A DNA stretch of 64,000 nucleotides from contig NXFV01001366.1 in assembly GCA_002803225.1 (NCBI GenBank), forward strand, positions 1 through 64,000. The letters are read 5' to 3'. The stretch comes from Gamarada debralockiae (lineage: Eukaryota; Ascomycota; Leotiomycetes; Helotiales; Hyphodiscaceae). The position numbers and the translations under genes are program-made. Of this stretch, positions 11,473 to 20,994 are shown one piece after another. Under the pieces are notes generated by a model, which was given only the letters and a program-made list of their open reading frames with translations, was not told the DNA's origin and ran no database searches. How positions within the stretch are numbered: position 1 is the first letter of the stretch; every line of letters begins with the position of its first letter.

Positions 11473-14293
11473 ATGTCTGGCCGGTTTGTATTTCCTCATG
11501 CATATGATCCACATATGCAAAGGGAGGAAGCTCTTACCCTAGCAAGAACCACATCTCAGCAGAATGCTCTCCACAAAGTCAACACTTCGCAGTCCGGCAT
11601 ACAGAAGGTCGACGGCAGTACCAGCAGTGGCAATAGCCCTCAGCCGACCATGCCCAATTCTACAAATGGATCTCAAACAGCGAAACCTGTGCCGACGTCT
11701 CCTCAGCGTCGGCACTTTGTCTTCGCAGATCCAGTAGCTTTCAGGCATGTTTTCTTCAGAAAGCGAGAGACCCTATCTAACTTGCCCCAGGTATCTCGAA
11801 GAAGATGCAGCTACAGTTGTGGTCGAGCGACGCGGACGACTGAAAGGCTACGAATTATATCTTGTCGAACAATGGGCATGCTCGAGGGTACATCCGACAT
11901 TCATAATCACTACATACACCGGCGATATGAACCATTCCGTGATGGTAGGGGTGTTAGGTGTTCCCGCGGATGAGGACGCGTGGTCTCCAAGGCTTCGAGT
12001 ATACTTCAAGGCTATCTCTCAGTTCCATGCTCGGCCGAAGGAAACGCCCCTAGGAATGCTCATGGTCACCAACCTGAGCAGCTTTCCATCAGCGTTGACC
12101 GTTATACCAGTTCCAGACGGAGATGTGAGGAAGCACAGAGAAGACTTCATCGTCAACGAGAATCTGAAGAGACTGGGCTGTTCTGGTAGATCGGGAATGA
12201 ATCTTTCAACGCCAGCGGGAGCCACGCAAGCAAAGTTCTTCCAACTTTACAAGACCAGTGACCGAATACCGCTCTACGGTGCAGTTATCGAATTAGTGAA
12301 ACTCTGTCAAGTGGCCTTGTTGATCTTTGGCAAGTTGGAACAAGAATACGCAGATGGACTTCTTTGCGATGTGACCGAAAAAGCAATCAACGACTGGTGG
12401 ACCGAGATCGGCTCTGAATACTTCAATGACGAACCCACTGATGGAATACTTGGGCCTACTACCGTTGCAGCTCTGCTCGGAATGCTCATGGGCGCTCGAA
12501 ATCGTCTGAATTACTACGGCGCTCCCGTGTCCAAGGATGCCTTTGATGTCTACAGTCTTAAGCGCGGCATCGCATACTTCCAAAAGTCCCAGAAGATGGA
12601 TCGAACAAGAAGACTAGACAGGCGGACACTCAATCGTCTTCACTCCGTGACGGCAAAAGCTGCTGCCGGAGAAGGATGGGCTGTACCAAAGGCAGTCAAA
12701 TCAACAGTGGCTGAGCTTAGTGGCAAGGGTGGAGAAATGGTCATGGGTATGGTTGGGCGTGATAAGGCTGGTATCGGAGACATCGAAACTCTCGATATTG
12801 ATAAATATGTTAGCTTAGTGCACGGCGAGAGAGCGAAGTGGTTGTGGTACGGCAAGCGTAGGAGGACTGGCAATGGAGAGGGAAGGTCAGATGCAGATCC
12901 AGGAAATATGACATTCACCAAGGACGACCATGGAGGATATATCTGGTCACACAACAGAGCTGACTCAATTCCACTGGAAGACGATGTCGAAGCGCGAAGG
13001 AAAGAAAGTCCCAATGATATCTATTCGGCCAAACCTCCTGGATCAGCTGTCAGCATGCTGGAAAACGGGACCGATCGAGACCAGCAACTACGCAAGACTG
13101 TTTTCAAGAGTGTCACTGGAAAAATGAGCGACGCGAGGTCTGGGTTCGGACGTATCAAGGACGCTGTTGGACTTCGTGGCCACACCAGCAAGCATTCAAA
13201 GGATGAAGATTATGAGGGTCGACAGACGGGCGTCATGGGACCAATGGGTCAATACTTCAACCCGAGCTCCTCAAATTTGTCTCCTCTTGGTAGTCCTACC
13301 ATAGGGGTTGGCAGGGCATTCACCTGGAAGAATACTCCAGAAGATTATAAAAATGGCGTACCGAAGACCAAAGACACTGTGCTTGCGACCGGCACCTCGG
13401 GCCGTGTCCGAGACTCTGAGTCTCCGCATGACGAGTCAGTGGTGAGCCTATCTGGAGTTGTGGCTGAGCGTGAAGAAGCCCAGAAAGACAACGAAGCTGC
13501 AGCGAAATGGGCTGAACAAGTCCGGGAAATCCGCCAGACCTTGGTTGCACATGATCCTTCAATCGCTGGATCTAACTATGGTGATGGTGATCTTGAGGGA
13601 CCTCTCTTAGAAGCAGAGCGGGATCCGCATAATTTTCAAGTTCTTCTTCACCGACGACACAGCATAGGCTCATCACCAGTATCGATGCCTCGTAATGAAG
13701 CATGGTGGCCTCGATGCATGTCTTTCAGTGACGCCGAAGACGCTGTTCTCGGCTGGGAACCCGTTGGGGCTTTAAGTGACGATGGAGACAAGAGCGACAC
13801 TTGGGCTGCTTTGCAGAAGCAAAAGTACCTCGCAGAAGACTTCAAGAACCTCTACGAGAAAGTCACGGATCTGCAAGATCGTATTGGCCCATGGGTTGAG
13901 CGCAAGGTTGACAGTGTGGATGCATTGGATGACCAAGCGGTTCAGGATCAGGAGGGATTCCAGACGATGTACTATCAACTGAGCGAGTCCTACCAAGCTA
14001 TGAAGCAGAACTCGCAAGATATCCTGGCGGATGAAAGATCCCACGTCATGGAGACAATAAAGGATATTGAAGTTCTTGGAGCAAAGCTCGAGTACGAGAT
14101 CAATGCCCTGGTATCGAAGGTCCAAGATGTCGAGGACGGGGTGGCTCAGTTTGAGCTACAGGTTGATGATTTAGAGAGTCGAGCAGACGAACTTGAGACG
14201 CATCTCAACACAGAGAGTTGGCCTCATTGGCTTGTTCGCTCGATTACTGGTATTGGGACGGGACCGAACATCACTGCGCCTCGGCGTCGTTGA
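11473..14293 (+). CDS. STB6: STB6-like protein (Sin3-binding protein homolog), 924 aa
   Basis: Exon 11473-11744 joins exon 11791-14293 across a 46-nt intron with a GC donor (CAG|GCATGT), a CTAAC branch site and a CCCCAG acceptor. The join restores FADPVAFRYLEED, the family's N-terminal block. A conserved ~250-residue region follows (LVEQWACSRVHPTF, TTYTGD, then KFFQLYKTSDRIPLYGA and YGAPVSKDAFDVYSLK). The middle is polar and disordered, and the last ~150 residues are predicted coiled coil (repeated Leu/Glu heptads before LETHL). Yeast Stb2/Stb6 bind the Sin3 corepressor; transfer of that role to this protein is inference. Confidence 0.8.
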
Positions 14294-14651
14294 GCAAAAT
14301 GATTTTACTTGTATGAATGAATCGTTGGAGCATGGCATAGCGGGAGTTAGGAAATACCCATTAGGCATTTACGTGGTAGCATAATTGTAGCATGGTTTGA
14401 GAATTTGGTTGGAGTGGATAATGAACGCCTTTTGTTCCTTTATTGCCCCATTATATAATACAGATCGCCCCGATTTGGACAGGACTTTAATCATCTCATC
14501 TCGTGAACATTGAGACCAATTAACCAGCTCTCCATATTCGACCATGCAATCACACCAGTCCCCATCCAGCGCAGTAATACAATTGCAGAAACCCTCCAGC
14601 GCTCATCTCATCCTCATCCTCATGCCCTCCACTCTTCCATCTGCAAAGCGA
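14294..14651. other. Convergent intergenic region
   Basis: These 358 bases lie between the stops of the STB6-like gene and TIM10 and hold only 3' UTR sequence, including an AT-rich run near 14450-14462. Confidence 0.4.
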
Positions 14652-15012
14652 TCACAAGCCACCGAATCCCAGCCCGCCACCACCTGCGCCTCTGGAATTC
14701 GCCTGTTGCTGCAACTCCTCCGAGATCTTCATCTGCACATCGAAGAACTTGGCTGCACATCGGTCGAGGCAGACTCCCTCGCCCTTGTTGATCTCGCCCT
14801 CGCGGTATTCTTTTGGTATGCATTTCTTCATGCAGGCTTGTTGGAGTCTGTAATGGCGACATTAGCACATGTCTGGAATGAAAGGGGAAAAATAAAAGGA
14901 AGACAAGGCCGTACTTGTTAAACATATCCGTCACGAGATCCATCTCCTGCTCTGCAGCAGCGATCTTCTCCGCCGATGAAGGCTGGGGGCGTCCAAGCCC
15001 AAACATTGACAT
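14652..15012 (-). CDS. TIM10: Mitochondrial import chaperone TIM10, 97 aa
   Basis: Exons 15012-14915 and 14847-14652 join through AACAA|GTACGG and CATTACAG. The product has the twin CX3C motifs of small Tims (CMKKC and CLDRC), which form two intramolecular disulfides. Ahead of them is the Tim10 signature [13 protein letters not shown]. The tail is glycine-rich, ending in [10 protein letters not shown]. Tim10 forms a hexamer with Tim9 in the intermembrane space and escorts hydrophobic carrier and beta-barrel precursors. The length matches the family. It is divergent from the mitochondrial lysyl-tRNA synthetase gene, so two mitochondrial genes share a 400-base upstream region. Confidence 0.95.
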
Positions 15013-15412
15013 GATTGCGGTATTATTTTTGTTTGTTTATTTCGGTCTTCTGGTGGTTGGGGCTGTTTTGGAGGAGTTAGGTCGTGATGATGTCGGAGCT
15101 AAAGAATTTGGAAGCCCGAAAGAAAGGACCCTAGTGAGATCCCTGCAAGGAAAAAATCCTCTTCTATCATTTGCAGCAGCTTCATGCTGGAGCTTCAAGC
15201 CAATTGAACAGTAAGTCTATGTTTGTCCTTTTTTATGAGGGGAAATTTATATACAGGTTATTATGATGATTTCCATATAACATTAGAACCGTTGCGACTG
15301 ACACCTATGGGTGGTTGATCTCACATCGATCCGTTGTCTGATAATACCTCAAATCTACCTCTCATATTCTGCCAATCTTACTATGATATGAAGCTAATTG
15401 AAAGGAGATAGA
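15013..15412. promoter_or_regulatory. Shared divergent upstream region, TIM10 / MSK1
   Basis: These 400 bases separate the divergent starts of two nuclear genes for mitochondrial proteins. Shared regulation is possible but no site is identified. Confidence 0.45.
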
Positions 15413-17314
15413 ATGCCCAGCACAGCCAGCCTGCGATTTCTGCGGCCCTACCTCTCGTCAGATGTCCCCGTAGCAAGAAAAGCCATCTATATCCGGTTCT
15501 TCAATACGACAAGATGTCTCGCCGAACCCAGTCCGCGACAGTTCCCGGCAGCTATGTCATCGAAGAAGAAAAGGCAGAATACTATTAGGACTGTCGAGAT
15601 TAATAAAGATCGAGGGCCGATAGAAGAACGGATTAAGGAGTTGGAGGCGGGAAAGGCGTTGGGATATCCGAGGATTAGAAGTGTGCCGAATACTTTGACT
15701 GTTGTGGAGTATCAGCGTCGATATGGGTCCATGCTTGCTGGCGAGCAGAAGCCGCTTGAGATGATCACTGTTTATGGTAGGTTTTGAAGTGGCCTATGGA
15801 TGTGGTTCTGTTCTGATGATTTTATAGGAAGGTTAAAGAACTTGCGGATAGCAGGCAAGTCTCTCGTTTTCCTGGATATTGAGCAAGATGGGCATACTAT
15901 GCAGGCTGTCTGCAAGGCTGGGGGACTATACGCTTTCACTGGTATAAATCAGCTGGAATTCCAGCGATTCTACCACCTCGTTCGTCGTGGAGATATCATT
16001 TGTAAGTACAAATCCCGTAATTTCATACTATAGCACTGACCAGATCCAGCTGTGATGGGGACTCCGTACGCTACACACTCGGCGGAAATATCCATAAATG
16101 CCACAGAGTTGCCCAAAATCCTATCGCCCTCCTTACCACAATTACCCTACAAACTAGAACACCCTGAAACGAGAATTCGGAATCGACATGTCGATATGCT
16201 GGTTAACCGACAGGTGGCACAAAGGATTCGCGTTCGTTCGCAAATCATACAGTATATACGAGAGTTCCTGCTCAGAGACAATTTCCTCGAAGTCCAAACA
16301 CCTATCATTGCGGACAGTGCTGGAGGCGCGATTGCAAGACCCTTTACAACCGTCGCTACGGAATTTTCAGATAAGCAACTAGCTCTCCGAATCGCGCCCG
16401 AGATATGGTTGAAGCGTCTGGTTCTTGGGGGCATGGATCGAGTATTCGAAATTGGGCCTGCTTTCCGAAATGAAGGTCTCGATGCTACACACAATCCCGA
16501 GTTCACGACCTGCGAATTCTACAAATCTTTCGCGGATCTAGAAGATTTGATATCCATGACTGAGAAACTGTTGTCTGGTCTAGCAGAGCATGTCACAGAG
16601 CTCCGCAAATATCCCCACAAAGCACTCCCTGAACTCGATACTCAACAGTTCGCTACACCGTTCAAACGCGTCCAGTTCATCCCCGCAATTGAGGAACGTC
16701 TCGGCGAGACACTCCCCAATCTCGCAGCAGACGACGCACAAGAGCAGCTTCTCACTCTCTTCGCAAAGCACGAAATCATACCACCTTCCTCTCCCACCCT
16801 CCCCCGTCTCCTAGACAAGCTCTCCTCGGTGTACCTCGAGCCCGAGTGCACACTCCCAACATTCATAATGCACCACCCCGCCTGCCTCGCGCCTCTCTCG
16901 AAATCCTTCCTCGACCCCACCTCCAAACAGCTCGTCTCCGCACGCGTCGAGCTCTTCGTCCAGAACCGTGAGATAGCGAATATGTACGAAGAAGAGAACT
17001 CGCCGTTTGAGCAGAGGAAGAAGTTCGTTGAGCAGGCGAAATGGAGGGATGATGAGAATAAGGCTGTTACTGATGAGAGTTACCTTGAGGCTCTGGAGTG
17101 GGCTCTGCCACCGACTGGCGGTTGGGGCTGTGGGATTGATAGGTTGTGTATGCTTTTGACTGGAGCAAGTAGGATTTCCGATGTGTTGCCGTTTGGGAGT
17201 CTGAAGAACGTGGTTAATTTGGGGAGGGAGGCGGTTGTTGAGGAGGGTGAGGGGACGGAGGGCAAGGTGGAGAAAGTGAGTGATCCAGACTCGGCGGAGT
17301 ATGTTTACAGATAG
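15413..17314 (+). CDS. MSK1: Mitochondrial lysyl-tRNA synthetase (MSK1-like), 600 aa
   Basis: Exons 15413-15776, 15828-16001 and 16050-17314 join in frame. The first ~50 residues are rich in Arg, Ser and hydrophobics without acids, as in a mitochondrial presequence. An OB-fold anticodon-binding region follows (GRLKNLRIAGKSLVF). The class II catalytic core carries motif 2 (FRNEGLDATHNPEFT then CEFY) and motif 3 (GWGCGIDRLCMLLT), with the ENREIANMYEE-like strand before it. It charges mitochondrial tRNA-Lys. Compared with bacterial-type enzymes the catalytic domain has a variable insert around residues 340-400. It is convergent with the 651-aa orphan. Confidence 0.92.
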
Positions 17315-18023
17315 TAGATATGTGTGAATAGTGTACACTAGTATGTAATCTCTAATGCAGTGCCAAAGGCATCATCAAAAACTCTGAGAAGGTTCTTGGC
17401 TCGATGCCATTCGCAACTTCAGATATGACAGTCACCTCCCAAGTGTTTGGACGGCTAGCAACCTCTTAAGCATCTACAGACACGACATTCGAGAAGTAGG
17501 GCTCTACAAGCTATTGTTGTCGAGAATTTCACGTCAACATCCATTGTCCGGGAAATTTGACTTCCAGCGGACTTCGAGTCGGGGTGACAGAGCTAATGCA
17601 AGACGGCTACCAGTCCCTCAGTATCTATTCGCACATGGTTCGGGAACACTGCGAGCTGAACTTGACGGTTGTCGACAGTCGACAATCGAGGTAAAGAGAT
17701 GACATCGACGCCAAAGTCTTCATCGATTAAGGGCTTACAAAGGGTATATTCTTCGCCAGCAAGTCAGGCTCGTCTAGTCTAAAACGGACAGCAAGACAAT
17801 GAGGATTAGGAGAAGCAACGCACTGCATCTTGCTGTTGGTTGGACACATGTAAAAGAAGTAGCTCATGAAAAATACGAATGGTAGTAAGAAAAATCTGTT
17901 GTGCGAGACTTGCTACATATATATGCTGGCTAAGGGGGATCCAAGCGAACGACACAATATCAACATACAGGAGGGCACTGGCAAGGACGAAGCTGTGCAT
18001 AGTTTCCCGCTTGCCACAGTGCT
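17315..18023. other. Convergent intergenic region
   Basis: 709 bases between stops. No gene or repeat supported; the short frames at 17514 and 17806 show no features. Confidence 0.4.
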
Positions 18024-20187
18024 TCAGTCAATATCCATCGTCTGAGTAGCTTGACTTCTACCAAACCTCGAGTCTTGGCTGTACAGCGGGTGCATCCCCC
18101 ACCAAGGATGTGGCAAGCTTCGGAGCCGCTTCAAATCACTGCTTGTCATCGCATCCAACTCTTCTCCATCATCTCTGTCTCTCTTCTTCCTCGCAATCTC
18201 GACGGTCTCGTCAATGACCTCAACCAGGCGCGGCGGGTCTTCCCGCCCCTCCAACAAAAGGTCCAATGGGGAACTTTTGCCATGCATCTTCTCTACCTTT
18301 CGAGTTGACTCTTGAATTTCGTAATACTCATTCCATTTCCTGACATGTTGAATGACAAACTGGTTGAATTCGGTTTTGGCCCATTCGTGGATTTGACGGA
18401 CTAGGGAAAGTAAAACCCAGGCATTCTCCTCATGCTTGATATTTCCTTTCCAGATATGGCACATTTCCTACACCTAGTCAGAAAGGGCAGGTAGGCATGC
18501 TTGGTTTGGGAGCTCACGAATGAGGGCTGGTCTGCCTTTAAAACCGCCTGTATGGGTTTCTTAGCCCTGAGACAGACATAGACATTCCAGGTTGGCCCTT
18601 CGGATGTAAAGGCAAATACCTGGAAGCAATCGCTTGTCGGAGTCTGGTATGGACGCTGTTCGTTGGCCGGACCTGGGACCAAAGCAAGGTCGTTGAGCAT
18701 ACGAAGAGCGATCTCTGCTGCAACCGCAGCTTCTTGCTTGGCACATGGATCTTTGCTTGGCTTCGCTTCGTAGACTGCCCATGGAAAAGCAAGCAGCTTG
18801 CCCCAGCTTGCCGCGAGCTGGGGCACACCATTTGATACATGATCAAAATCATCAAATGCTAGACCGGTAGCTTCCGACCAATCCGTTTTGACTAGATTGC
18901 GCCACCAAGAATTTACTGGACCTTCAGGTTTCGGGGGTCTTCTATCCTCGTTAAGGCTGGTATTTTCCACCCTTTGGGATAAACCATTGTCGTGCGGTGC
19001 TGCTGATGTTTGGTTGTCGGTTATACCGTATTGCTCCGAGTCGATGTCTGGATTCGGAATTGATAATCCGAAGATATATGTGGGGATAAGGACAGGGCTA
19101 TTTCCGATTTGTACAAAGTTATGTGGTCTCCTGTCTCTAATATGGCTTTAGACTCTCGACGGATGCATGGCATAGGTCTAGGCTTACATTCGAATGGCAT
19201 TGGACTCATCATCAACCCGTGTTAAGTCCCAAAATACGCTATCTTTATCAAATGCAAATTTATTCCAACGATCTGCCGTTGATTTATATTTGCGAGAGAT
19301 TCGTTCTGCTTCGCAAGCCACGGCCGCCACCCGGGTTGAAGTTTTCTCGGTGGAACCTTTCGCCCACCCATCTCTGTCCACTTGAGGGAAGAAATTGGCG
19401 TAGCCTTTCGACCCAATCCAGAAGCTTCTACCAATTGTCGTGGCTGATGATCTTTGCTGTTCTCTTTCTGATGGAATAGTTGCTTCTTGGGACATTGTTC
19501 TGGAAATAGGTGTGCCGGCGGGCCCATTTCTAAGGTCCAAGTCGAAATGCTTGTGAATCCATGAAGCTTGCCGTTCGTCCTTTCTGAAAACCAAAATATT
19601 TCAGTGATTGAAGAATATCGCAATCTACTGAACCACGTACCGTAGAGTTTCAAGCCCGAATGCTTCAGTAGCCTCAAACTTCTCGATTATTTGGGCCTTG
19701 ACTTGGAGATTGACATAGCGAGCTTCCCCATATCTTTCAATGAATATAGGCTTAATAGGCTGGAGACCAAATACAAGTTCAGGATCATCACTAATGTCGT
19801 CCTTCGTGATACTCATGATTTTGCTGCCTACTCTGACAAGCAGTTCTCTCGAGCATCTGAGATTTTGACAGTGATCCATACCAGTCCACATCGGGCTTGC
19901 ACCGACGATAGCGCCCAGCATACGGAGTACATAGACAGCATCTCCACGATAGATGAGCAAAGGGTCGCCCTGATTGTTGGATAGAAGAGTTGCGAATCCA
20001 GTCTCCGGGTCCCCAACCGATACGACAAAGACTTCGCCGTTGTCATTGCAACAGGCAGCCCAGTTTAAATATTCTAAAATTCATCAACATGAATCACTGG
20101 GAAAAGCATCAGTTGACTCTTACTTGGAGGTTTCTCGACCTTGGTCTGCTCAAGTTTCTGACCTTCCACACTTGACATGGAAGCCAT
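18024..20187 (-). CDS. Uncharacterised 651-aa protein, possible PD-(D/E)XK-like C-terminal half
   Basis: Five exons join in frame: 20187-20124, 20073-19641, 19583-19188, 19136-18518 and 18467-18024. All introns are 49-59 nt with normal sites (the fourth acceptor could also be 6 nt further on). Two in-frame ATGs open the gene (MASM). The N-terminal half includes GDPLLIYRGDAVYVLR and a region with several Cys near residues 90-100. The C-terminal half has an acidic FDDFDHV segment near 395 and PWAVYEAK near 414-421, a D...ExK arrangement that recalls PD-(D/E)XK nuclease-like fungal domains. It also has HIWKGNI and RQIHEWAKTEFNQFV segments. No targeting signal or membrane segment is seen. Function is unknown; the nuclease idea is inference only. 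The gene starts about 700 bases from the Crypton. Confidence 0.7.
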
Positions 20188-20892
20188 GGGGTTTGATATT
20201 CACAGGCAACAAATAAGACTTTTAAGTATAAACAGGCTGATGGGATTCTTCAGGATATGCGAGACCATTCATCACGCTTGCTGTATATATTGATTTAACG
20301 CTTAGCCACTGGCTCGTCCGCGAACAAGCAACAACTTGAAGACAAACTACAGTCTCAAGAAGACCATTACAGCAGGATATCCGCTGAGTTGTAACAACCA
20401 GGCCGATTTTAGGGACTTGAAACTTCTCTGCATGTGTCTCCGAAGCACTCCAACAGACATTGCTTTAGGCTATCAAATCCCTTGAGCAACTTGCTCCAAT
20501 GGGGTTAAATCAAAGACAACGATCTCTTCTTGACTTGAGGGGAATGTTGTATTGCTTACGACAGAGCATCAGAAACTGTATCATGTTTGCAGCAGATACA
20601 TGGTTTTGAAAACGGATGCAAAGAGGAGCCTGCCTCTTTCGGTAGAACACAGCCAGGAAATCCATTTCTAACACTCCGAGTCCCGATTGAGAGTTTCAAG
20701 CAGCCACCAAGATCTTAACAGTGATAGGTAAATCGAACGATCATTTCTACAAAATTTTAGCTGTTTCTCCGGTTTTAATACAGGGGGCTTGGACTTCGGC
20801 CACCGTAGTCCTCTTCGAAGCGAGACGCTGGGATTGCACCCCCAAATTTTATCGGTGGCGCCCCCAATTTCCTGCAATCGATGCGAGGTCAC
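20188..20892. other. Upstream of the orphan gene, host/element border zone
   Basis: No supported gene. From roughly 20780 the composition becomes GC-rich, with two related C-runs (ACCCCCAAATTTT near 20838 and GCCCCCAATTT near 20859). This may be the outermost Crypton sequence or an older insertion scar. Confidence 0.4.
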
Positions 20893-20981
20893 GGGACGCC
20901 TTATCGCACCCAATTTCGAGCGCCAAGACGATCTGAAATCGGGCGCCGAACGCGCGATAAGTGCGCGTGATAAGGCGTCCC
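20893..20981. repeat. 13-bp inverted repeat at 5' edge of Crypton
   Basis: GGGACGCCTTATC at 20893-20905 is perfectly inverted at 20969-20981 across a 63-base loop that itself contains another GATAAG-type motif. It lies just outside the recombinase gene and could be a recombinase-binding structure or a separate small palindromic element. Confidence 0.7.
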
Positions 20982-20994
20982 TTTACTACGCGTG

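Noticed and set aside
20893..20981. Separate MITE
   Set aside because: The 13-bp inverted repeat lacks a flanking target-site duplication, so it is kept as part of the Crypton edge.
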